A DNA stretch of 64,000 nt from Arthrobacter bambusae (lineage in GTDB: Bacteria; Actinomycetota; Actinomycetes; Actinomycetales; Micrococcaceae), in assembly GCF_022606295.1 (NCBI RefSeq), contig NZ_JAHHZS010000002.1:62001-126000 (forward strand), in the 5' to 3' direction. Positions 57,102 to 64,000 of this stretch are shown here, in pieces (positions within the stretch are counted from its first letter, which is position 1; each line of letters begins with the position of its first letter). A model generated the notes under the pieces. It saw nothing but the letters and a program-made list of their open reading frames with translations. It made no database searches and had not been told where the DNA came from. Position numbers and translations under genes: made by a program.

Positions 57102-58811
57102 CTAGAGACCCAGCTCGTCCAGGATAGGCAGCTGGGCGCGAACGGCTTGCCGCGCGGCGGATGCACTCGGTGCGGCCAGCGCCGCCGTCGCGAGCTTTTG
57201 GGCCTGCGACACAGTGACGGTTGCCAGGACGGCGGAAACGGCGGCAAGAGCGCGTGCACTCATCGAGAGCGTAGCGACGCCCAGTCCAACGAGTACGACG
57301 GCGAGGGCCGGGTCCGCGGCTGCCTCGCCGCACACTCCCACGGGCCGGGCAGCGCCACCCGCGCTGGCGGCAGCGGCGCCGTCGGCGGTCAACTTCACGA
57401 GCTGAAGCACGGCCGGCTGCCAGGGGTCGTTGAGTGTGGCTAGCGGGCCGAGTTGGCGGTCGGCGGCCATTGCGTATTGGGTGAGGTCGTTCGTTCCGAG
57501 CGAGGCGAAGCTGACTTCGCGCAGCACGGAAGCGGCAGTCAGGGCAGCCGAGGGGACCTCCACCATGACGCCGGGAGTCTTCAGTCCGGCGGTGGAGCAG
57601 AGGGCTGCGAAATGCGCGGCTTCCTCGGCGGTGGAGATCATCGGGGCCATGACCCACACTTCCGCCTGGTTGGCCGCCTCTGCCGCGGCGATCGCCCTGA
57701 GCTGGCGTTCGAGGACGCCGGGGGAGGTCAGGTCGGTACGGTACCCGCGGACACCCAGCGCAGGGTTGGGCTCGTCCGCGTTGGTGAGGAACGGCAGCGG
57801 CTTGTCCGCTCCGGCGTCGAGGGTCCGGACCACCACCTTCTTGCCGGGGAACGCGGCGAAGACGGCGCCGTAGGCTGCGATCTGCTCCGCGACGGCGGGT
57901 TCGTCGTCGCGATCCAGGAAACAGAATTCGGTGCGCAGCAAACCGACGCCTTCTGCACCGGCGTCGGCGGCCTTGACCGCGTCGGCACCCGTGCCGACGT
58001 TGGCGAGCAGCGGAACCCGGAACCCGTCGGCCATGACGTTGCTCCCGCTGAAGGCTGCGACGGTGGACGCTTGGGTGGCCCAAACCTTGGCCGCCAGGCG
58101 GAGTTCCTCGCCTGGGTCAACCGTGATGGTGCCGGCAGCACCGTCGAGGTAGACCTCGGTGCCGTCCCCGATCTCGTCGACACCCGGGGCGGCGACGATC
58201 GCGGGCAGGCCGAGGGCGCGGGCCAGGATGGCGGTGTGGGACTGCGGGCCGCCGCTTGAGGTGATCAGCGCGATCACCTTGGCGGGGTCCAGGGTAGCGG
58301 TGTCTGCCGGGGCGAGATCCTCGGCCGCAAGAATGAACGGAACGTCCGACGCCGGGATGCCCGGCGCGGGCAGTCCGCGCAGTTCAGAGACGATGCGGGC
58401 GCGGACGTCAAGGACGTCCGCGACGCGCTCCGCCATGTAACCGCCGAGGGCCTTCAACGAATCGGCAACCGTGGCAGCTGCCTCCCAGATGGCCCGTTCG
58501 GCGGTGCGTGCGCCGCCCGGGGCCTCGGGGGAGAGGAGCCTGATGGCCGATTTCACCAGCATGGGATCGGCGGCCATCAGGGCTGTTGCTTCCAGGACCT
58601 CTTTGCCTTCGCCGGACGCCGTCGCGGCCCGGGCACGGAGTTCCGCCTGCACGGCCTTGGCGGCATCCTTGATGCGCTGGCCCTGCGATTCGACGGTAAC
58701 GTCCGCAGGAATATTGACGTTCTCGTGGGGCTCTTGAACCGGCTTCGGCATCTGCCGCACCGGCCCCAGAACACGCCCGGGGGCAACGCCTACTCCTGAA
58801 AAGGTCTGCAT
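57102..58811 (-). CDS. ptsI: PTS enzyme I (phosphoenolpyruvate-protein phosphotransferase)
   Basis: Enzyme of 569 residues that takes phosphate from phosphoenolpyruvate and passes it to HPr. Phospho-His is H192 in GGPQSHTAILARALG. PEP-binding barrel motifs: GVGLLRTEFCFLDRD, FASLGTNDLTQYAMAADR and GVCGEAAADP. ATG 58811 is preceded by AGAGGA. A longer frame to 59006 is only read-through of the fruA end. It lies between fruA (34 bp) and ptsH (33 bp). Confidence 0.93.
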   Translation of the reverse strand: MQTFSGVGVAPGRVLGPVRQMPKPVQEPHENVNIPADVTVESQGQRIKDAAKAVQAELRARAATASGEGKEVLEATALMAADPMLVKSAIRLLSPEAPGGARTAERAIWEAAATVADSLKALGGYMAERVADVLDVRARIVSELRGLPAPGIPASDVPFILAAEDLAPADTATLDPAKVIALITSSGGPQSHTAILARALGLPAIVAAPGVDEIGDGTEVYLDGAAGTITVDPGEELRLAAKVWATQASTVAAFSGSNVMADGFRVPLLANVGTGADAVKAADAGAEGVGLLRTEFCFLDRDDEPAVAEQIAAYGAVFAAFPGKKVVVRTLDAGADKPLPFLTNADEPNPALGVRGYRTDLTSPGVLERQLRAIAAAEAANQAEVWVMAPMISTAEEAAHFAALCSTAGLKTPGVMVEVPSAALTAASVLREVSFASLGTNDLTQYAMAADRQLGPLATLNDPWQPAVLQLVKLTADGAAAASAGGAARPVGVCGEAAADPALAVVLVGLGVATLSMSARALAAVSAVLATVTVSQAQKLATAALAAPSASAARQAVRAQLPILDELGL

Positions 58812-58845
58812 GGATTTGTCCTCTACTTGCTGATTGGCGGGTTGT

Positions 58846-60873
58846 TCAGGCTGCGACCGGAACAGGAACCTGCTCTGCCTCAACCGGCTTCCGGACTGCC
58901 CAACGCTTGAGCGCGAGGAGGACCAAGGCGGTGATAACCATGCCGACGATGATCGAGATGACGAACATGGCCAGGTTTCCGATCGCGAAGAAGACGAAGA
59001 TGCCACCGTGAGGGGCTTGCGAAGTCACGCCCGTCGCCATGCACAGCGCACCGGTTACGGCGCCGCCCACCATGCTGGCGGGGATGACGCGGAACGGGTC
59101 GGCAGCAGCGAACGGGATGGCGCCTTCGGAGATGAAGGACGCGCCCAGCAGCCAGGCGGCCTTGCCGTTCTCGCGCTCGGCCAGGCTGAAGCCCTTCTTG
59201 TTAAGCGTCGTGGCCAGTGCCATGGCAAGCGGGGGAACCATGCCGGCGGCCATGACCGCAGCCATGATCTGGAGCGGTGCAGGGTTGGCCAGGCTACCGG
59301 CACCCAGTCCGGCGACGGCGAAGGAGTAGGCAACCTTGTTGACGGGGCCACCGAGGTCGAAGCACATCATGAGGCCGAGGATAATGCCGAGAACGACGGC
59401 AGACGCGCCGGTCATGCCGGTCAGCCACGTGTTGAGCTGCAAGGTGACCCACGCGATGGGACCGCCGAGAACCAGGAACATCAAGCCGGAAGCAACGATC
59501 GATGCCAGGAGCGGGATGATCACTACAGGCATGAGGCCACGCAACCAGCGCGGAACCCTGAACGTGCCGATCCAGTGCGCGGTCAGGCCGGCAAGCAAAC
59601 CGCCCACCAAGCCGCCCAGGAAGCCTGCGCCCATGAAGCCGGCAACAGCGCCGGCCACAAAACCAGGCGCAATGCCGGGCCGGTCGGCGATGCCGAAGGC
59701 AATGTAACCTGCCAGGGCAGGGACCAGGAAGCCAAGGGACAGCCCACCGATCTTGAAGGCCACCGTTCCCAAGTAGAGCGCAAGGTTACCGTTGGGAAGA
59801 TTGAGCAGCGTGTTGTGGGCCAGGATGTCATTGGCCTTCGTTCCCAAGGCAATGTCGTAACCCGCCAGGAGGAAGCCCAAGGCGATGAGCAGGCCGCCAC
59901 CGGCGACGAACGGGATCATGTAGCTGACGCCGGTCAGAAGGACCTTCTTGACCTTGGTGCCGAGGTGCTCGCTCGCAGCCTCCGACGCCTGCTCGGCGCT
60001 CTCTTCGGCGCCGAAATGCGGGACACGGTGGGCGTGCGGGTCGGTCGCGGCGGCGAGGGCTTCCTGGACCATCTTGGCCGGCTCGTCAATGCCGCGCTTC
60101 ACGGGCGCGTTGATGACAGGCTTGCCGGCGAAGCGCTCCTTGCCGCGGACATCGACGTCAACCGCGAAGATCACGGCGTCTGCGGCAGCAATGACCGACG
60201 GGTCCAGCGCGGTGAATCCGCCCGAGCCCTGGGTTTCCACCTGAAGGTCGACGCCCATTTCCTTGGCCGCGGCCACGAGGGAGTCGGCAGCCATGTAGGT
60301 GTGGGCGATGCCGGTGGGGCAGGCCGTGACGGCGACGATGCGCTTCGGTCCAGTCGGCGAAGCGGCGCCGGCGGACGCCGGGGCAGCCTCTGCAGCCGAG
60401 CCTGCAGCATGCGCAGCCGGCTTGTCGGCCAGGGCGCCTTCAACCAGGTCGACGATGTCCTGTCCGGTGGCAGCCGCGCGCAGCGCCGCTGTGAAGTCCT
60501 TCTTGATGAGGGAACGGGCCAGCTTGGAGAGCAACTTCAGGTGCTCCTGGTCCGCTCCTTCCGGGGCGGCGATGAAGAAGATGATGTCCGCGGGGCCGTC
60601 CTTGGCACCGAAGTCCACCTTGTTCGAGAGGCGGGCCATTGCCAGGGCCGGCTCCGTTACGGCAACGGAGCGGCAGTGCGGGATGGCGATGCCGCCGGGT
60701 ACGCCCGTGGCAGTCTTCTGCTCGCGGGCGAAGGCGTCCGCGAAGAGCCCTTCAACCTCGGAGGCGCGCCCTGCTGCGGCAACTTTGCCCGCCAGGAAGC
60801 GGATGACATCGGCGGGGGAATCGCCGAGGTTCTGGTCAAGGGAGACCAGTTGGGGGGTGATGAGCTGGGTCAC
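58846..60873 (-). CDS. fruA: PTS fructose transporter, EIIABC
   Basis: Membrane permease of 675 residues, order A-B-C. EIIA: phospho-His H66 in GGIAIPHCRS. EIIB: phospho-Cys C185 in AVTACPTGIAHTYMAA. EIIC: about 8-10 helices from residue 315 on (GVSYMIPFVAGGGLLIALGF, FISEGAIPFAAADP). It imports fructose as fructose-1-phosphate. GTG 60873 with GAAGGA upstream is the start; it is 2 nt after the fruK stop. An Ala/Pro linker near 152-175 joins A and B. Confidence 0.92.
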   Translation of the reverse strand: MTQLITPQLVSLDQNLGDSPADVIRFLAGKVAAAGRASEVEGLFADAFAREQKTATGVPGGIAIPHCRSVAVTEPALAMARLSNKVDFGAKDGPADIIFFIAAPEGADQEHLKLLSKLARSLIKKDFTAALRAAATGQDIVDLVEGALADKPAAHAAGSAAEAAPASAGAASPTGPKRIVAVTACPTGIAHTYMAADSLVAAAKEMGVDLQVETQGSGGFTALDPSVIAAADAVIFAVDVDVRGKERFAGKPVINAPVKRGIDEPAKMVQEALAAATDPHAHRVPHFGAEESAEQASEAASEHLGTKVKKVLLTGVSYMIPFVAGGGLLIALGFLLAGYDIALGTKANDILAHNTLLNLPNGNLALYLGTVAFKIGGLSLGFLVPALAGYIAFGIADRPGIAPGFVAGAVAGFMGAGFLGGLVGGLLAGLTAHWIGTFRVPRWLRGLMPVVIIPLLASIVASGLMFLVLGGPIAWVTLQLNTWLTGMTGASAVVLGIILGLMMCFDLGGPVNKVAYSFAVAGLGAGSLANPAPLQIMAAVMAAGMVPPLAMALATTLNKKGFSLAERENGKAAWLLGASFISEGAIPFAAADPFRVIPASMVGGAVTGALCMATGVTSQAPHGGIFVFFAIGNLAMFVISIIVGMVITALVLLALKRWAVRKPVEAEQVPVPVAA

Positions 60874-60875
60874 TG

Positions 60876-61883
60876 TTAGTCCTTCTGAAGGGCCGTGATG
60901 GTTACGGCGTCGGGAGTTGTTTGGTGGACCGCCGGGACAGTGGAGCCCGGCAGCGAAGCAGCGGCGGCACCATGTGCCACAGCCTGACGGAGGCAGTCCT
61001 GCGAGGTTCCGCCTTTGGTGGCGGCCAGCAGATAGCCAGCAAGGGATGAATCGCCGGCACCAACTGTGCTGACGGCTTGGATCGGCGGATGCGTGGCGAG
61101 CCACGCGCCGTCGGCGGTTACCAGGACGGCGCCCTTCGAACCGAGTGTTGCGAGTACTGCACCCACACCGCTTCCGACGACGGCGGCGGCGGCCCTGGCG
61201 GCAAGGCCGGGGTCCGCTTCCAGTTCATCAGCCGTGTGGACGTCTGTGAGGCCGGCTGCGGCGGCCAGTTCGGCCAGTTCTTCCGCATTGGGCTTCAAGA
61301 GATCGGGCTTGCCGTTGATGTTGCCGAGTGAATCGCCGGTGATGGCGGCAATCAGCGGAGCCCCGGAGGAGTCAATTGCTATAAGCGGCGGTCCGCCGTT
61401 TGCAGGATCGTGGTGCGTGGAGCGGAGCCGGCGGGCGACCGTGGCGTAGAAATCCGCCGGAACTCCTGGTGGGAGCGATCCGGCCAGTACCACCCAGCTC
61501 GCGCCACGGGAGCGGTCCAGCAGCAGCCCGATCAGGGCTTCCTGCTCGTCCAGGCTCAACTCCGGGCCGGGTTCGTTGATCTTGGTGGTGACGCCGTCCG
61601 GTTCCGTGAGCGTCACGTTGCTGCGCAGCGGCTCGCTGATGGGAAGCGCTGCGTAGGGGACGCCGTCGTCGAGCAGCCCGGCGAGGACGGGATCGGAATC
61701 TCCGCCCGGCAGGACAGCAACGGTGTCCAGGCCCGAGGCGACCAGCGCCCGGGAGACGTTGACGCCCTTGCCGCCCGAGTGTTGGTGGACAGCGACGGCG
61801 CGCTGCACCTCGCCCCGGGCCAAAGGCGCAGGGAGTTCGACGGTACGGTCAAGGCTCGGGTTGGCGGTCAGGGTGACGATCAT
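60876..61883 (-). CDS. fruK: 1-Phosphofructokinase
   Basis: PfkB-family kinase of 335 residues that turns fructose-1-phosphate into fructose-1,6-bisphosphate. N-terminal ITVTLTANPSLDRT-like start (IVTLTANPSLDRTVEL), substrate motif HSGGKGVNVSRAL, anion-hole and catalytic Asp in STVGAGDSSLAGYLLA. It overlaps the fruR stop by ATGA and precedes fruA by 2 bp, forming a tight operon. Confidence 0.92.
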   Translation of the reverse strand: MIVTLTANPSLDRTVELPAPLARGEVQRAVAVHQHSGGKGVNVSRALVASGLDTVAVLPGGDSDPVLAGLLDDGVPYAALPISEPLRSNVTLTEPDGVTTKINEPGPELSLDEQEALIGLLLDRSRGASWVVLAGSLPPGVPADFYATVARRLRSTHHDPANGGPPLIAIDSSGAPLIAAITGDSLGNINGKPDLLKPNAEELAELAAAAGLTDVHTADELEADPGLAARAAAAVVGSGVGAVLATLGSKGAVLVTADGAWLATHPPIQAVSTVGAGDSSLAGYLLAATKGGTSQDCLRQAVAHGAAAASLPGSTVPAVHQTTPDAVTITALQKD

Positions 61884-62725
61884 GCGATCACCACGTCGAC
61901 GCCGGCCTCCGCCAATGCGGCGGAGAGCTCTTCTGAGGGTTCGTGGTCAGTAATCACGGTGTCCACATCTTTAAGGGCAGCGAACTGGATCAGGGTTTCC
62001 GCGTCCAGCTTGGAGGAATCCGCGAGGACGACGACGCGCCGTGCGGACGTGACGAAGGCGGCCTTGACGGCGGCTTCTTCGGGGTCAGGGGTGCTGAGCC
62101 CGAACGTGGCGTGGATACCGTTGGCGCCGACGAAGGCGATGTCCGGGCGGAGCCGGGAAGCGGCCTCGACCGTGGACTGCCCGACGGCGGCCTGGGTGAG
62201 CCCGCGGACGCGGCCACCCAGGATCTGGAGCGCGATGTGCGGGTTTCCGGAGAGCTGTCCGGCGATGGGAATGGCGTGGGTGATAACCACCAGTTCTTCC
62301 CGCGGGCCGTTCCCGTTGGAAGAGGCGGCGCGCAGCGCGGTGCGCTGGTCCAGCAAGCGGGCGAGGGCTTCCGTGGTGGAGCCGGCATCGATCAGGATGC
62401 TGCCGGCTGCGTTCTCGGGGATGAGCGCAAGGGCCGCCTCGGCGATCCGGACCTTTTCCGGTTGGCGCTGGATGGCACGCTCAACCACGCTCTCCTCGCG
62501 GGTGCTGAGGCGGTCCGACGGGACTGCCCCGCCGTGCACGCGGCGAAGGTTGCCGGCGGATTCGAGGACAGCAAGGTCACGGCGGACAGTCTCCGTGGTG
62601 ATGCTGAACCGATCCGCAAGGTCAGTGACGCTGACCCGTCCACGCTCGGCGACGAGCTCGGAGATCAGCTGTTGGCGCTCCTCGGCAAACACATACCCTC
62701 CATTGCGTACAAGCTCCAGGTACAT
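61880..62725 (-). CDS. fruR: DeoR-family regulator of the fructose operon
   Basis: Repressor of 281 residues. DeoR HTH at about 15-70 (RQQLISELVAERGRVSVTDL, FSITTETVRRDLAVLESAG), then the sugar-phosphate sensor domain (GSILIDAGSTTEALARLL, DIAFVGANGIHATFGLSTPD, VVVLADSSKL). It is the first gene of the operon and the likely repressor at the inverted repeat upstream, with fructose-1-phosphate as the probable inducer in this family. ATG 62725 is used; the family often starts a few residues later. Confidence 0.88.
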   Translation of the reverse strand: MYLELVRNGGYVFAEERQQLISELVAERGRVSVTDLADRFSITTETVRRDLAVLESAGNLRRVHGGAVPSDRLSTREESVVERAIQRQPEKVRIAEAALALIPENAAGSILIDAGSTTEALARLLDQRTALRAASSNGNGPREELVVITHAIPIAGQLSGNPHIALQILGGRVRGLTQAAVGQSTVEAASRLRPDIAFVGANGIHATFGLSTPDPEEAAVKAAFVTSARRVVVLADSSKLDAETLIQFAALKDVDTVITDHEPSEELSAALAEAGVDVVIA

Positions 62726-62759
62726 CAGTGACTGCGATCACATGATGTGGAATTGCTTG

Positions 62760-62812
62760 ACTCTATCTTTGTTCATGTTGGTCTGTCAACAGAAAACAAC
62801 ATAAACAAAGAT
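62760..62812 (-). promoter_or_regulatory. Fructose operon promoter with 16-bp inverted operators
   Basis: ATCTTTGTTCATGTTG (62765-62780) is inverted at 62797-62812 with one mismatch. Between them, on the minus strand, TTGACA (62789-62784) is followed 18 bp later by TAGAGT (62765-62760). One operator overlaps the spacer/-10 region and the other lies just upstream of -35, a good arrangement for repression by FruR. Confidence 0.65.
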
Positions 62813-62998
62813 TTTGGCTTGGATTGGGGTTGGGTTTGCTTGGATGAGGCGACGGATCCGGCGTCGAGCGGGCGCGGCGGCGGGCGCGGGCGGGCGCGAC
62901 GGCGCCAGCGTCTAACCGGTCCGACGCAGGGTGGCTAGTCCCGGAAGGGGGTAGTCGGAATTGGGGCTGACCGCCCTAGCGCCGGACCGGAGGGTTCC

Positions 62999-63190
62999 CT
63001 ACGGCCACTCGATCTCCCGAAGGGCGGGGTAGTCGATAGGGAGGTTGTCCGGGTCGGGAGGGTCGGGCAAGCGGGACTGGGTGGAGGAATCCGCTTCGTA
63101 TCGGTTCTGGTTTCGCTTCCGGTCGAGCTCATCCGAATCTTGCCGGGAGCCGTCCTCGGGTCGTCGCTGTTGTGCGCTTTCTAGCTTCAT
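62999..63190 (-). CDS. Small hydrophilic protein of unknown function
   Basis: Frame of 63 residues with GAAGGAAG just before ATG 63190. The sequence (MKLESAQQRRPEDGSRQDSD, ending YPALREIEWP) is highly charged and Pro/Asp-rich, probably disordered. It lies 33 bp after the zinc-ribbon gene on the same strand, mirroring the other zinc-ribbon locus, where a small protein also follows. The upstream part of the gap (62813-62998) is GC-rich and shows nothing. Confidence 0.45.
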   Translation of the reverse strand: MKLESAQQRRPEDGSRQDSDELDRKRNQNRYEADSSTQSRLPDPPDPDNLPIDYPALREIEWP

Positions 63191-63223
63191 GGTGCTTCCT
63201 TCGGGTAATGCTGCAAGTCGTGG

Positions 63224-63655
63224 CTAAGCAGGTATTTCCAACTCGAATCCGCAACTGCATCTCAAGACCTTGGTGGGGAGAAGGGCTTCGGAGGGCGAGC
63301 TGCGCGATCGGGGCCTGCCCGTCTGCGGTACTCCGAAGCGCCGCTGTGCGGTTTTCACTTCACGGAGGGGTCCGCTGCAGTGGAAATAGTGGCTTCCAAA
63401 CTCCAGGAGGCCATCCTGAATCCCCCGACGATTCAGGATGGCCCCCGCCTGCTGGACGGTGGCCGCGTGGCTGTAGGAAGACCCGCAAGAAGTGCACGTG
63501 TAGAACACGGCAATCTGTTGGGAAAACCTTGGAGCCTGGGCCTGGATTGATTCGATGATCAGGTGCTTGTCTGTTCCACAACCGCCACACCAAAGGGGAG
63601 AGGCCCCTGGATGATGCGGTTCATGAGGAATCGCGGATTCGGAGACGGTCGACAC
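63224..63655 (-). CDS. Zinc-ribbon-like protein, copy 2
   Basis: Protein of 143 residues from GTG 63655. Cysteine clusters WCGGC, YTCTSCGSSY, HCSGP and LRCSCGFELE match those of the protein at 53967 in order and spacing, as do VQQAGAILNRRG and TKVLRCSCGF. Sequence identity is clear but moderate, so the duplication is not recent. The central segment (about 100-125) differs most. Function unknown. Confidence 0.68.
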   Translation of the reverse strand: MSTVSESAIPHEPHHPGASPLWCGGCGTDKHLIIESIQAQAPRFSQQIAVFYTCTSCGSSYSHAATVQQAGAILNRRGIQDGLLEFGSHYFHCSGPLREVKTAQRRFGVPQTGRPRSRSSPSEALLPTKVLRCSCGFELEIPA

Positions 63656-63769
63656 CGACTAGCCCCGTACCGGTAACAGGCATTTGCTCATCAGGCAGCA
63701 CCTTCACGTTGAGTGACATGGCGCCCGGCTGCTTGAGCGAAAACAGGCCGGAGAGTTCGGCCCTGTCCG

Positions 63770-63802
63770 GAATTCTGCACGGACTGTAGAAGAATTCTGC
63801 AC
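63770..63802. repeat. 11-bp direct repeats, 22 bp apart
   Basis: GAATTCTGCAC occurs at 63770-63780 and 63792-63802, a spacing of two helical turns, in the 255-bp divergent gap before the gene at 63911. Could be paired regulator sites; no promoter elements were certain. Confidence 0.35.
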
Positions 63803-63910
63803 TGCGCATCTCCGGTGCGCAAGACCGTCGGGGATTTTGTCCAAGTGGTGGACGTTGTTTTGGGGCGCTCTTTTTCCTCCATTTCCGGCCCGCTGCTCGT
63901 AGACTGAGCC

Positions 63911-64000
63911 ATGGACGAAATGGGCCTGAATGCCTCCGTAGTCGGACAACTCCAGGATTTGGTCATCGACAGTGAAGACGTCGGCGGCTTCCTCGAAGAC
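63911..64000 (+). CDS. Probable sensory protein N-terminus, cut by window edge
   Basis: Thirty codons from ATG 63911 are open to the right edge: it starts MDEMGLNASVVGQLQDLVID. The phrase LQDLVIDSEDVGGFLED resembles the start of GAF/ANTAR RNA-binding antiterminators that are common in Arthrobacter, but too little is visible to be sure. No strong ribosome site. Confidence 0.4.
   Translation, partial: MDEMGLNASVVGQLQDLVIDSEDVGGFLED

Noticed and set aside
58834..60879. 681-codon frame on the plus strand opposite fruA
   Set aside because: Shadow of the EIIABC gene; composition is Gly/Arg/Asp/His-rich and has no domain.
63621..63809. 62-codon minus-strand frame before the second zinc-ribbon gene
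   Set aside because: No ribosome site, overlaps the zinc-ribbon start and has no recognisable features.

Overview
The window looks like chromosomal DNA of a high-GC Gram-positive actinobacterium, most likely Arthrobacter or a close relative in the Micrococcaceae. The evidence is a strong GC third-position bias, frequent GTG starts, ATGA-type gene overlaps, a POL-PE-LIG type LigD beside Ku, and the general kinds of protein encoded. No rRNA, tRNA, CRISPR array, insertion sequence or prophage was recognised. All calls come from reading the sequence and translations; no database search was run.

Layout. 1-12.2 kb holds housekeeping and accessory genes: homocysteine methyltransferase, a GntR regulator with a hydrolase, a DUF1304 protein, a large PLP decarboxylase, a double-module Lrp regulator divergent from an MFS/M20-peptidase pair, and an acyltransferase-3 protein overlapping a small GNAT. 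12.3-21.1 kb is a sortase-assembled pilus locus. Its first gene is a single reading frame that joins an ECF sigma factor and zinc anti-sigma module to a complete LPXTG pilin. It is followed by a large surface adhesin, a stand-alone pilin closely matching the fused one, and a class C sortase. 21.2-24.1 kb has small membrane and unknown proteins, an SDR and a FUSC protein. 24.3-41.2 kb is an inositol/cyclitol catabolic island: ABC importer, IolD, IolE, IolG, IolA, two further Gfo/Idh oxidoreductases, a second aldehyde dehydrogenase, an HpcH-type aldolase, a 2-hydroxyacid dehydrogenase, an SDR and a LacI regulator. It is bracketed by two copies of the same 66-bp palindromic element. 41.3-49 kb holds short unrelated units: SRPBCC+GNAT, HTH+Clp-N, VOC, a two-component system with a divergent secreted protein, an MHS transporter and a PrmC-related methylase. 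49.3-56.7 kb is a DNA-repair/stress group: LigD, Ku, CsbD, Dps, topoisomerase IB and small proteins. 56.8-62.7 kb is a complete fructose PTS operon read leftward (fruR-fruK-fruA-ptsI-ptsH). The right end has a second zinc-ribbon paralogue and the start of a probable sensory gene.

The most unusual object is the sigma-pilin fusion at 12343-14946. Its pilin part keeps both the polymerising lysine motif and the LPLTG sorting signal, and it sits upstream of the sortase and pilin genes. This suggests a membrane-tethered transcription factor whose ectodomain could be covalently built into the pilus, for example as its base, so that pilus assembly or tension is reported to transcription. That mechanism is inference; the domain order and motifs are read directly.

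A second theme is the abundance of structured intergenic DNA. There are paired repeats with an exact 32-bp period at three 3' ends, long perfect inverted repeats at gene ends (several with a second hairpin in the loop), a 4 x 33-bp tandem array beside ku, and GGACAT-cored palindromes, one of them inside the topoisomerase gene.
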